Translations under genes and position numbers: made by a program
Assembly: GCF_008297975.1 (NCBI RefSeq)
Contig: NZ_VLNY01000005.1
Span: 124,001-188,000 of the forward strand
DNA length: 64,000 nt
From: Antrihabitans cavernicola
GTDB lineage: Bacteria > Actinomycetota > Actinomycetes > Mycobacteriales > Mycobacteriaceae
Direction of reading: 5' to 3'
The notes under the pieces: model-generated
Databases searched by the model: none
Told to the model about the DNA's origin: nothing
Seen by the model: only the letters and a program-made list of their open reading frames with translations
Shown here: positions 10,664-18,727 of the stretch, in pieces
How positions within the stretch are numbered: the first letter of the stretch is position 1
How the letters are laid out: each line of letters opens with the position of its first letter

Positions 10664-10706
10664 GGGGCCTCCCGACTGCCGTTTTCGGTGGTCAGGGGAC
10701 CCCTGG
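10664..10706. terminator. possible weak bidirectional terminator
   Basis: Between the convergent acyl-CoA synthetase and EspG genes lie an imperfect AGTC/GACT hairpin followed by a short T run, and a perfect six-base-arm hairpin CAGGGG-a-CCCCTG. Neither is a strong textbook terminator. The call rests mainly on the position between two converging stop codons. Confidence 0.3.
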
Positions 10707-10707
10707 C

Positions 10708-11430
10708 TCAGCTCTGTAGCAAGCGAAGCAGTTCTGCGACGAGCACGTCTTTCGTAGCGGGAACGACGTCCACATCGGCGCCGGTTCGGACCAGATATCT
10801 GCCATCGCGGGCAACATCGATCCAGCTCAGCACTTCCGGCGGGTGCGCCACCTTGGCGTCGAGTCGCGTCGTCGCCAACATCTGTCCGATTCCGTTTCGC
10901 GGCGCGTTCAACGCCTTTCGCACCTGTCCCGCAACGGATTTCACCGTCGGCGACGACATCACGATGTTCTTGCTGTCTTGTTCGACTTCCGCCAGCGACG
11001 CGCTCCGCGTCGGCTCGCGTCCGGCATCGACGGTGGGTAGCGCGCTCACGATTCGGGCCGGTAGCGTCTCGGGCGGCCCCAACGTGAGCGTGATGTTCCC
11101 GCCGACATCGGGCGTGACGCCAGGAACCTGCGATACGACCGCCACAGCGTCACCGACCCCCGCACCCAGGACTCGTATCGGACGCGAATCATCCTGTCCG
11201 ACAAGGCCGAAGACTTCGACACGCAGCTCCGGCGAAGCAAGGACTCGCAGCGCGACATCGACCTCCGGCGTCGCGAATACTCGGTGCCATCCGGCGAGTT
11301 CCTTCAGTCGTGCAGCGCGCTCGTTGTCCGTTCTGTCCGACGGCCTGACGCTCAATGGATACGGAATGCGATCGAGCCCCGCAGCTTCCCACACGTGAAT
11401 GAACTGATCAGGGGTGAATTTCCATTTCAC
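10708..11430 (-). CDS. ESX secretion-associated protein EspG family
   Basis: About 240 aa, recognised as EspG family by WKFTPDQFIHVWEAAGLDRIPYPL at the N-terminus (read in part here) and the overall length. EspG proteins are cytosolic chaperones that bind the tip of PPE proteins and deliver them to type VII (ESX) secretion. The GTG at 11430 overlaps the stop of the upstream PPE-like gene as GTGA, which I prefer; an in-frame GTG at 11442 would give 4 more residues. It is the last gene of the minus-strand ESX-accessory run and is translationally coupled to its likely client. Confidence 0.85.
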   Translation of the reverse strand: MKWKFTPDQFIHVWEAAGLDRIPYPLSVRPSDRTDNERAARLKELAGWHRVFATPEVDVALRVLASPELRVEVFGLVGQDDSRPIRVLGAGVGDAVAVVSQVPGVTPDVGGNITLTLGPPETLPARIVSALPTVDAGREPTRSASLAEVEQDSKNIVMSSPTVKSVAGQVRKALNAPRNGIGQMLATTRLDAKVAHPPEVLSWIDVARDGRYLVRTGADVDVVPATKDVLVAELLRLLQS

Positions 11431-12866
11431 GCCTCGTCCCACACCCCGAGCACCGGCGGCGCGGCGGGCGGCATGTCGCCCACCAGTTCGTTGCCGTTGT
11501 CGACGTTGATCAGGTAGCCGGGCGTCTTGTGCTCGGAATCGTCCTCACCCTTTTCGTTGCGACCGTGCGGCATGACACCGCCGGGCATGCCCGCGCGAGC
11601 GGCAGCAGACGCACCGGCGGCGACACTCGGGCCCGACCGCAGCGTGTCGCTGCCTGCAAGAGCGCCACCGACTCCGCCGCCGACGGCTCCGAGGCCGAGA
11701 CCGTTGGAGGCATCGTTCTTCTGATCGTCGCGTCGCCGAGCGGCGGCGCCACCGAGACCACCGATGCCAACGTAGCCGGTGCCGCCTGCGCCACCGGCGG
11801 ATCCGCCGACACCCGATCCGCCGACACCCGACCCACCTGCTACCCCCAACGACGAGTCGCCTGTCACCGCAGCGGGTGCGGTCCAGGGCGAAGCGCCCTG
11901 TCCGCCTGCTTTTCCGGAGCCACCCGTGCCGCTCGCCGACACACCCTGTCCATTGCTGCCCGCCGGCGCCGTGGCGCCTTGGCCTTGTGCGTCAGTACCG
12001 GATGCGCCATCCACACCGGCTGCATCAGTGTTCGACGCGCCTGAATCCGCTTGCCCACCAGCAGAGTTGGCGCCGCTACCCGTTGACGTGACGTTTGAGC
12101 TGCTGGCACCACCCGAGCCGCCGAAGCCACCGAATCCGCTGGCACCAGTTCCGCCGGCCGAGCCACCACCGGCCGCACCGGCACCTCCGCTGGTCGGATC
12201 GGTGGGTGCCGAGAACGACGGCACGCCGTTACCTACCGGAATCATCGTCGGCTTGTAGATGTTGTTCATCGCCCGAATCGCTTCTTGCCGAGCCTCTTCG
12301 GCGCGTTTCTGAGCTTCCGCAACGGCCGCCGCACTCGGCGGATTCAGAAGTGCCATCGGCAGCATGGCGACAGGGTCGACAGCCTCCGGCACCGGCACTG
12401 CAGCACGTACGGCTTCCGCGGCGCTGGATGCTTGGTGTAGTCGGGAGACAACGGACCCCATGACTTCGCTGGCTTCTTGGCCACTCGCGATGAATGCGTC
12501 GACCGCGCCCTGAGCAGCATTCGCGCCATCACCTTCCCACGACCCGTTCACCAGCGCGGCGATTTCCATTCGGTATCCGAACAGCATTCCGTCAAGACTG
12601 GATTGAACTGAGTGCCAGGTGTTTCCGCGATCATTCAGAACTCCGGGCTGCATTTTCTGAGCGCCGTCATAGATAGCCTGATGACTCATCGATTCGAAAA
12701 ATTCGGCATTCGGCGCGTAGTCAGGGTCTACACCGCCCTTCAGAGCAGCATCGGACAATCGGCGCTGATCGGCCATTCGTCCAGCGGCCTCTTGCGCGCG
12801 AGAGGCGTCGACTTCCCGCGCGACCGACGGCGGCAGGAACGGTAGCGACGGACTGTGGTCGGACAT
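11427..12866 (-). CDS. PPE-like, Gly/Ala/Ser-rich ESX substrate candidate
   Basis: A 479-aa protein with a helical N-terminal domain (to about residue 170) containing SWEGDGA, similar in layout to PPE/WXG helical hairpins. It is followed by a long low-complexity Gly/Ser/Ala region (about 215-410) and a short charged C-terminus. PPE and WXG-type proteins are secreted by ESX systems. The ATG at 12866 overlaps the stop of the DUF3558 gene as TGATG and has AAGGAG upstream; a TTG codon just before it is ignored. The following EspG gene overlaps it, which supports a PPE/EspG pair. It lacks a canonical N-terminal PPE triplet, so it is a divergent member. Confidence 0.75.
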   Translation of the reverse strand: MSDHSPSLPFLPPSVAREVDASRAQEAAGRMADQRRLSDAALKGGVDPDYAPNAEFFESMSHQAIYDGAQKMQPGVLNDRGNTWHSVQSSLDGMLFGYRMEIAALVNGSWEGDGANAAQGAVDAFIASGQEASEVMGSVVSRLHQASSAAEAVRAAVPVPEAVDPVAMLPMALLNPPSAAAVAEAQKRAEEARQEAIRAMNNIYKPTMIPVGNGVPSFSAPTDPTSGGAGAAGGGSAGGTGASGFGGFGGSGGASSSNVTSTGSGANSAGGQADSGASNTDAAGVDGASGTDAQGQGATAPAGSNGQGVSASGTGGSGKAGGQGASPWTAPAAVTGDSSLGVAGGSGVGGSGVGGSAGGAGGTGYVGIGGLGGAAARRRDDQKNDASNGLGLGAVGGGVGGALAGSDTLRSGPSVAAGASAAARAGMPGGVMPHGRNEKGEDDSEHKTPGYLINVDNGNELVGDMPPAAPPVLGVWDEA

Positions 12867-12885
12867 CAATTCTCCTTCGGGATCA
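12837..12885. repeat. 49-bp direct repeat, copy 1 (PPE-like gene head and DUF3558 tail)
   Basis: This stretch covers the start of the PPE-like gene and the end of DUF3558 copy A. It is identical, base for base, to 13927-13975. It marks one edge of a tandem duplication of the locus. Confidence 0.95.
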
Positions 12886-13453
12886 AAGGTTCGATCACGC
12901 TGGCCATTTCAGGTACACCGTCACATGCGGGCGGCAATGGATCGCGATGACCCGGAATCAAATTGTTGGTATCGAGGATGACTTCGCCGAACGAGGTACG
13001 CATGACCAGAGTGCAACCGTCAGGGTTGATCCCGTTCAGGCCCACGAACGCTTCGCGTCCGTTGATCTTGGTGAGCTGTGCGCGTTTTTGCGCGATCTGC
13101 CATTCGTTCTCGAATGCTGAATTCGTTGCCATCAGGCTCGCTTGTCTGTCTGCACCGTCGACCGTGCAGATCAAGGCGGTAACCTCGTTCAAATCGTCTG
13201 CACGCTTTCGAGTCGCCGGATCGAATCCAATCTTGCGAAGTGTCGCGTCGTCGATGTCGAGGCACGGGTCGAAGGGCACTATTTGATGACCTGGGCTTGG
13301 GTGCTGAGTCGGCGGTTCGAGACCGGCGGGCACTACTCGCGTGGTTGTTTGCGAGGCGCTTCCCGGTGGCATGCTCAGCTCTTTCGCGTTCTCCGCTGCG
13401 CAGCTGCACATCAGCAACGACAGCGCAATTAGCCCTGCGTGCCCCGCCTTCAT
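12866..13453 (-). CDS. DUF3558 family lipoprotein (copy A)
   Basis: A 195-aa protein with a lipoprotein signal peptide (basic start, hydrophobic core, cysteines at MCSCAAE), then a DUF3558 domain: FDPCLDIDDATLRKIGFDPATRK, a second Cys in ALICTVDG, and GCTLVMRTSFGE. Four cysteines fit two disulphides outside the membrane. DUF3558 proteins are surface lipoproteins of mycolata, function unknown, often next to ESX genes. The ATG overlaps the stop of the small helical gene as ATGA, and its own stop overlaps the PPE-like start. It is a close duplicate of the gene at 13956-14534: by my count the last 82 residues match at 72. Confidence 0.85.
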   Translation of the reverse strand: MKAGHAGLIALSLLMCSCAAENAKELSMPPGSASQTTTRVVPAGLEPPTQHPSPGHQIVPFDPCLDIDDATLRKIGFDPATRKRADDLNEVTALICTVDGADRQASLMATNSAFENEWQIAQKRAQLTKINGREAFVGLNGINPDGCTLVMRTSFGEVILDTNNLIPGHRDPLPPACDGVPEMASVIEPLIPKEN

Positions 13454-13830
13454 CGGCCACCGGACGGGAGCGTATTTCCGGCGGCACCGATTTCTGTCAC
13501 GTTGTCGCCTTCTTGGGCGGCATAGCCTGACTCGATAGCACGAAAGTTCTCCGCCATGCGAGTGGCGACCGCTGCGTACTCCTTGAGGTGAGCGATGGCA
13601 TCAGCCGCCTTTTTCTCGAACCCACTCTGCAATTGCGCACTCGTTTCGAAGCCCCCGAAGCCCGCCAGAATCGACCCTCGCTGGAGGGTCTTGACCTGAT
13701 CGAGGATCCCGGCAGCCATCGCGTCGCATCGTTTAGCGCAGTCAGCAGCAGTCCCCTTCTTCAACCGCAAGGTCCCACCATCGATCGCGCTTCGCATCCC
13801 GGAAACAGCTGCATCTGCACCGACAGCCAT
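13450..13830 (-). CDS. small helical ESX-associated protein (WXG100-like)
   Basis: A 126-aa protein without signal peptide, predicted almost all helix: an Ala/Lys/Asp-rich first helix to about residue 45, then a turn with GGF, then a long second helix ending near GYAAQEGDN. Size and place between an ESX-style lipoprotein and a PPE-like gene suggest a WXG100-superfamily relative, but the W-x-G turn is not conserved. The start ATG at 13830 has a strong GGGGGAGG site 8-9 nt upstream. Its stop overlaps the downstream DUF3558 ATG (ATGA). It was probably once present in the second copy of this locus and lost there. Confidence 0.6.
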   Translation of the reverse strand: MAVGADAAVSGMRSAIDGGTLRLKKGTAADCAKRCDAMAAGILDQVKTLQRGSILAGFGGFETSAQLQSGFEKKAADAIAHLKEYAAVATRMAENFRAIESGYAAQEGDNVTEIGAAGNTLPSGGR

Positions 13831-13832
13831 GG

Positions 13833-13925
13833 CGAACCACCTCCCCCTTAGAAAAGATCACTCTGACAGATTTGACGCAACAGCCGACCTAGCGGTTCCC
13901 CATCGTGCCCGTCAAGAAGTCGGCA
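13833..13925. repeat. diverged direct repeat of 14542-14634
   Basis: About 93 bp holding the hydrolase 3' tail and the leader with the GGGGGAGG ribosome site. It matches 14542-14634 at most positions with scattered substitutions. In this copy the leader drives the small helical gene; in the other it drives DUF3558 copy B. Confidence 0.9.
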
Positions 13926-13956
13926 AGAACGGTAGCGACGGACTGTGGTCGGACAT
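13889..13956 (-). pseudogene. fossil junction: PPE-like gene head joined to alpha/beta hydrolase tail
   Basis: Read on the minus strand, an ATG at 13956 starts MSDHSPSLPFLP, the same first 12 residues as the intact PPE-like protein, and then stops after two more codons. In another frame, 13889-13924 encodes ADFLTGTMGNR and a stop, matching the last residues of the hydrolase at 14597 (ADFLLDTMGNR). The two pieces meet at about 13921-13925, where both parents share GGCA. This is a non-functional scar of duplication, not a gene. Confidence 0.85.
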
Positions 13957-13975
13957 CAATTCTCCTTCGGGATCA
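13927..13975. repeat. 49-bp direct repeat, copy 2 (fossil PPE head)
   Basis: Identical to 12837-12885. Here the PPE-like reading frame goes on for only 14 codons before a stop at 13912, because the sequence switches to the tail of the alpha/beta hydrolase gene. Confidence 0.95.
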
Positions 13976-14534
13976 GCGGTTCGATCACGCTGGACATTTC
14001 AGGTACGCCATCGCAAGCGGGCGGTAGTGGATCCGAAGCGCCAGGAATGAGGTTGTTGGTGTCGACGATCACCTCGCCAAACGGCGTTCTCATCACCAGC
14101 GTGCAACCGTCGGGATTGATTGCATTCAACCCAACAAACGCCTCGCGCCCGTTGACCTTTGTGAGCTGCGCACGGTCGCGAGCGATATTCCATTCGTTCT
14201 CGAACGCAGAATTCGTCGCCATCAGCGTCGTGTGACGTGTCGGACCGTCCACCCTGCAACCCAACACTGCTACCTCGTTGAATTGGTCTCTCCGTTTGCG
14301 CGTTGCCGGATCCAAGCCCATCTTGCGCAGTGTCTCTTCATCGATGTCGAGACACGGGTCGAAAGGCACACGTTGCTTTCCGGGCGCAATTTGCTGAACT
14401 GGTGCCTCTAAACCTGACGGAACAGCTCGGGCCGTCGTAGCCGAAGCAGGGGCAGGTGACACCGACTTGTCGTCTGATCCACAGGCTGACAAGCAAAGTG
14501 CAACCGAGATCACCGCAACGTATCGCGCCTTCAC
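13956..14534 (-). CDS. DUF3558 family lipoprotein (copy B)
   Basis: A 192-aa duplicate of the lipoprotein at 12866-13453. The lipobox is LCLSACGSDD; the domain begins FDPCLDIDEETLRKMGLDPATRK and ends with the same IEPLIPKEN. The start is taken as GTG at 14534 because K-A follows it exactly as in copy A (ATG-Lys-Ala). The ribosome site GGGGGAGG is then 13-14 nt away, rather far, which fits a start brought near an older leader by a deletion. The frame to 14588 has no homology to copy A upstream of this GTG. Its stop still overlaps the ATG of the fossil PPE head (TGATG). Confidence 0.8.
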   Translation of the reverse strand: MKARYVAVISVALCLSACGSDDKSVSPAPASATTARAVPSGLEAPVQQIAPGKQRVPFDPCLDIDEETLRKMGLDPATRKRRDQFNEVAVLGCRVDGPTRHTTLMATNSAFENEWNIARDRAQLTKVNGREAFVGLNAINPDGCTLVMRTPFGEVIVDTNNLIPGASDPLPPACDGVPEMSSVIEPLIPKEN

Positions 14535-14596
14535 CGGTGCGAAACCACCTCCCCCGTCGAAAAGTTCCCTCTGACAAATTTGACGCAACAGCCGAC

Positions 14597-15214
14597 CTAA
14601 CGGTTCCCCATTGTGTCCAACAAGAAGTCGGCAATCACATCGGTCACCGTCGCATATCCCGGTTCGTGAAGGAGATTGTGGCCCATATCGGCGAATTCAC
14701 GCAGGTCAACGCCTTGGTGGCCTGCAACCCACTCACGGACGACATCCACTGGAGCGAGGCGATCATCTACGCCGTGCACCACCAATGCGGGAGCGGCAGG
14801 CACGTCCAGCGACCTCGTGCGCACCGATTTCGGTGTTCCGCACAGCACCACCGCCCCGAATCGTGTCGGCTGCTTGTGAACGGCCGCCAAGGTCGTCACC
14901 GCGCCCAGCGAATGCCCCATCACGGCGAAAGGAAGGCCCGGCCGGTCGGCCTCCGCGATGTCCGCGAGCTGAAGTGCATGTGCCCCAAGCTGATCGATCT
15001 GGCTGACGTTGTCCAACTCGCCCTCGGACAGGCCGTGCCCGATATGGTCCAACGCCCACGATTCGATCCCGCGCACAAGCAGCGCACGGGCGAACCGGTG
15101 ATAGTGCCCGCTGTGCTGACCGCGGCCGTGCAGGAAGATCAGCCCCACCTGCGGGTTCTCGCCCGGCCATCGCCGATAGTGCACCTGCCCGCTGGCTCCA
15201 TCGAAGAACGGCAT
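14597..15214 (-). CDS. alpha/beta hydrolase (monoacylglycerol-lipase-like)
   Basis: About 205 aa. An alpha/beta hydrolase fold is shown by LIFLHGRGQHSGHY (oxyanion region), the nucleophile elbow VMGHSLGAV with Ser, an Asp in VVHGVDDRLAPV and a His in FADMGHNLLHEPG. These resemble the Hydrolase_4 (serine aminopeptidase S33/lysophospholipase) group. The ATG at 15214 starts at the first strand; a GTG at 15256 would add 14 residues with no homology that I can see. It is divergent from the helicase gene at 15293 and is the first gene of the minus-strand run that leads into the ESX-accessory locus. Substrate is unknown. Confidence 0.85.
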   Translation of the reverse strand: MPFFDGASGQVHYRRWPGENPQVGLIFLHGRGQHSGHYHRFARALLVRGIESWALDHIGHGLSEGELDNVSQIDQLGAHALQLADIAEADRPGLPFAVMGHSLGAVTTLAAVHKQPTRFGAVVLCGTPKSVRTRSLDVPAAPALVVHGVDDRLAPVDVVREWVAGHQGVDLREFADMGHNLLHEPGYATVTDVIADFLLDTMGNR

Positions 15215-15292
15215 CCTTCCATTGTCTCGACGTACCGATGTTGTCGGTACCGGCACCTACAGTGGAGCCCGATCGAGTGACGGGAGGATCGA

Positions 15293-18200
15293 GTGTTTCT
15301 GCTCGACGACAGGGTGATCTACAGCGCCAGCGACCTGGCGATGGCAGCGAGCTGCGAGTTCGCGCTACTGCGCACCTTGGACGGAAAACTGGATCTGACA
15401 GATCGGCCTCGTGACAGACCGGACCCGATGCTCGACCGCACGGCTCGCCTCGGCGACGCCCACGAGCGTCGCCAGCTCGCGAAGTTCACCGACCGTTTTG
15501 GCGAGGGCGTCCGGTGGATGGACCGACCCGGCTATTCGCTCACCGACCTGAGGGCGGCAAACCAGGCGACCGTCGACGCTGCGGTCGCCGGCACCGACGT
15601 GATCTATCAGGGCACCTTCTTCGACGGCCGCTTCCTCGGCTTCTGCGACTTCCTGGTTCGCGAAGGCGACGGCTACGCGATCTACGACACCAAACTTGCC
15701 CGGCACGCGAAGGTTGCCTCGCTGCTGCAGCTCGCCGCCTACGCAGATGCGCTCGCCGGCAACGGCATTCGCCCCGCCGATCGGGTTCACCTACTCCTCG
15801 GCGACCACTCTGATTCGACACATCTGCTCGCCGACCTGGAGCCGGTACATTCCGCCCGACGCGACCGGCTGCAACATATTCTCGACGAGAAACAGAACGA
15901 GCTGCTTCCTGTGCAGTGGAGCGATCTGCGCTACTCCGCCTGCGGCCGATGCGATTTCTGTGAGCCCGAGGTGGAAGCCAGCCGCGATCCGCTGCTCGTT
16001 GCCGGTATGCGGGCAACGGCGCGAGCACGCCTGCTTGACGCCGGCGTCACCACCATCGACCTACTAGCAACAACTACATCGACCGTCGCCGGAGTCGCCG
16101 AACGCACCTTCACCGCGCTGCATCGCCAAGCGAAAATGCAACTGCGCCAGGAGAAATCCGACGAGCACTTGCACGAGGTGGTCGACGCCGACCTACTCGG
16201 CGCCATCCCCGCACCCGATCCGGGCGACATCTTCTTCGACTTCGAAGGCGACCCGATGTGGTCGGAGGCCGGATCACCCGATTGGGGCCTCGAGTATCTG
16301 TTCGGCGTGGTCGAAGGGCCAGCCGAGGCACCGACGTTTCGACCGTTCTGGGCTCATGATCGCGCCGAGGAACGCCAAGCGCTGATCGACTTCCTGGCGT
16401 ACGTCACCGAGCGCCGCAAACAGTTTCCGAACATGCACGTCTACCACTACGCCGCCTACGAGAAGACGGCGCTGCTCCGCCTCGCAGGACGGTATGGCGT
16501 CGGCGAGGAGACGGTCGACAATCTGCTTCGCCAGAACGTCTTGGTGGACCTGTATCCGATTGTGCGAGCAGCGGTTCGGATCGGCCGCCGGTCCTACAGC
16601 ATCAAGAAACTCGAACCGCTCTATATGGGCGAGCAATTGCGCGACGGCGATGTCACCGATGCGGCGGGGTCGATCGTCGCGTACGCCGAGTACTGCGACC
16701 TGCGCGACAACGAACGAGCCGACGATGCCGCTATCGCACTGAACGGTATCGCCGACTACAACGAGTACGACTGCGTCTCGACCCTGCGTCTCCGTGACTG
16801 GCTGCTGTCCCTCGCGGCCGAATCGGGTGTGGAACCACGGCCACACACCGACGCCACCGAGACGGATGTCGAGTACACCGTCACCGAATCCACGCTCCGC
16901 GAGTTCGTCGGTGACACGCCACCAGCGCAACGCAGCGCTGACGAGACCGCGGCTGCCCTCATGGCGTCGGCCATCGGCTATCACCGCCGAGAGCGAAAGC
17001 CGTTCTGGTGGGCGCACTTCGACCGGCTTACCCACCCGGTGGACGAATGGGCCGACACACGAGATGTTCTGGTCGCCGAGTCCGGCGAAGTAGACGAGAA
17101 GTGGTTCAAGGGGCCGAGGCAACGCAAGCTGCGCAGAGTGGTCACCCTGACCGGAAAGTTCGGCACCGGGACTACTTTGCGCCCGGGCTCCGACGTCTAT
17201 GCCCTCTACGACCAGCCCGCACCGGACGGTATGCCGTCGGACGGGCCTGCTCATCGTGCGACTACCACCGCGAAGATTGTCAGCGTCGCGACCGATGACG
17301 ACTTCAACGACGTCGTGCAGATCGAAGAGCTACTCGCGACCGGTGTGGCCGAATACGACTCACTGCCGATGGCACTCACCCCTGCCAGCGTGGTGCGAAC
17401 AGACCGCATCGACGCAGCCATCGAAACCGCCGCCGCACAGATGTGTTCGACGTTGCCCAACCTGCCGAACACTGCGGCGGTGGACATTCTCCGTCGCACT
17501 CCGCCGCGGCTGCGAAGCGGCGCCACCCTGCCTGCTGTCGATGATCTGAAGTATGCCGATGCCATCACCCGTGCACTGCTGGATCTCGACAATTCCTACG
17601 TCGCGGTCCAGGGCCCGCCGGGAACGGGCAAGACCTTCACCGGCGCGAAGGTGATTCGCGACCTGGTGTTGGACCATAACTGGCGAGTCGGCGTTGTGGC
17701 ACAGTCACATTCGGTTATCGAAAATGCCCTCGACAGGGTGGTGAGCGCAGGCGTACCCGGTTCCGTGGTTGCGAAGAAAGGCGATAGCTCGGAGCTGTGG
17801 ACATCGATCAAAGAGTCCGAGTACGCCGCCTTCATCGAAGGCAGCGCTGATACCGGCTGCGTGATCGGCGGCACCGCATGGGATTTCGCGCATGATGGCC
17901 GGGTACCGGTCGGCAGTCTGGACCTCCTGGTGATCGACGAGGCGGGTCAGTTCGCACTCGCGAACACCATCGCGGTGGCGCAGAGCGCACGAAACCTGTT
18001 GCTGCTGGGAGACCCTCAGCAACTCCCCCAGGTCAGCCAGGGCACTCATCCCGAACCGGTCGACATGTCGGCGTTGGGCTGGCTCGCCGAAGGTCGCGGC
18101 GCACTGCCCGTCGACCGCGGCTACTTCCTCGAACAGACGTGGCGGATGCATCCGAGCGTCTGCGAGGCTGTGTCGCAACTGGCGTACGACGGGAAGCTGC

Positions 18201-18727
18201 GCTCCAACGAGTCGGTGACGGCTGCACGTGATCTCGACGGCATCGAACCGGGCGTCGACACCGTCTTCGTCGAGCATCAAGGCAACTCGACGGAATCGGA
18301 AGAGGAAGCGCGCGAAGTAGTCCGGCAGATCAAGGGGCTGCTCGGCACCGCCTGGTCTGCAGGAATCGATCAACCGACGCGGCCGCTCGCACAGACCGAC
18401 ATCCTGGTGGTTGCGCCGTACAACGCGCAGGTCGCGTTGCTTCGATCACGGCTGAGCAAGGCCGGGCTGGCGCAGATTCCTGTCGGGACGGTCGACAAAT
18501 TCCAGGGGCGCGAAGCCGCTGTCGTGTTGGTGTCGATGACAGCGTCGGCCATAGACGACATCCCGCGCGGCATGACCTTCCTGCTGTCGCGCAACCGCCT
18601 CAACGTCGCCATCTCGCGCGCACTGTGGAAGACGGTGCTGATCCGCTCCAGACTCCTCACCGAGTACCTACCCACGACGCCGGACGCGATGAGTCAGCTG
18701 GGTGCGTTCATGCGACTCTGCCGGTAG
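15293..18727 (+). CDS. TM0106-type RecB-like nuclease / RNase H-like / SF1 helicase protein
   Basis: A 1144-aa three-part nucleic-acid enzyme. Part 1 (1-about 250) is a RecB/Cas4-like PD-(D/E)xK nuclease with Cys21 (AASCEF) and a C-x2-C-x2-C at 217-223, the arrangement that binds an iron-sulphur cluster in Cas4 and AddB/AdnB. Part 2 (from FFDFEGDP near 313) is an RNase H-like DEDD exonuclease domain of the YprB type. Part 3 is a superfamily 1 helicase with Walker A GPPGTGKT (about 773-780), VIDEAGQ, GDPQQLPQ, GTVDKFQGRE and LNVAISRA. The start is a GTG with GGGAGGATC upstream. I recall a protein of equal size (Rv1251c) next to deaD/kgd in M. tuberculosis. Its biological task is not established; DNA repair or RNA:DNA processing is an inference. 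Confidence 0.92.
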   Translation: MFLLDDRVIYSASDLAMAASCEFALLRTLDGKLDLTDRPRDRPDPMLDRTARLGDAHERRQLAKFTDRFGEGVRWMDRPGYSLTDLRAANQATVDAAVAGTDVIYQGTFFDGRFLGFCDFLVREGDGYAIYDTKLARHAKVASLLQLAAYADALAGNGIRPADRVHLLLGDHSDSTHLLADLEPVHSARRDRLQHILDEKQNELLPVQWSDLRYSACGRCDFCEPEVEASRDPLLVAGMRATARARLLDAGVTTIDLLATTTSTVAGVAERTFTALHRQAKMQLRQEKSDEHLHEVVDADLLGAIPAPDPGDIFFDFEGDPMWSEAGSPDWGLEYLFGVVEGPAEAPTFRPFWAHDRAEERQALIDFLAYVTERRKQFPNMHVYHYAAYEKTALLRLAGRYGVGEETVDNLLRQNVLVDLYPIVRAAVRIGRRSYSIKKLEPLYMGEQLRDGDVTDAAGSIVAYAEYCDLRDNERADDAAIALNGIADYNEYDCVSTLRLRDWLLSLAAESGVEPRPHTDATETDVEYTVTESTLREFVGDTPPAQRSADETAAALMASAIGYHRRERKPFWWAHFDRLTHPVDEWADTRDVLVAESGEVDEKWFKGPRQRKLRRVVTLTGKFGTGTTLRPGSDVYALYDQPAPDGMPSDGPAHRATTTAKIVSVATDDDFNDVVQIEELLATGVAEYDSLPMALTPASVVRTDRIDAAIETAAAQMCSTLPNLPNTAAVDILRRTPPRLRSGATLPAVDDLKYADAITRALLDLDNSYVAVQGPPGTGKTFTGAKVIRDLVLDHNWRVGVVAQSHSVIENALDRVVSAGVPGSVVAKKGDSSELWTSIKESEYAAFIEGSADTGCVIGGTAWDFAHDGRVPVGSLDLLVIDEAGQFALANTIAVAQSARNLLLLGDPQQLPQVSQGTHPEPVDMSALGWLAEGRGALPVDRGYFLEQTWRMHPSVCEAVSQLAYDGKLRSNESVTAARDLDGIEPGVDTVFVEHQGNSTESEEEAREVVRQIKGLLGTAWSAGIDQPTRPLAQTDILVVAPYNAQVALLRSRLSKAGLAQIPVGTVDKFQGREAAVVLVSMTASAIDDIPRGMTFLLSRNRLNVAISRALWKTVLIRSRLLTEYLPTTPDAMSQLGAFMRLCR

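Noticed and set aside
15293..18727. Cas4-containing defence system
   Set aside because: The Cas4/RecB-like domain is part of a chromosomal TM0106-type fusion and no Cas or other defence genes are beside it.
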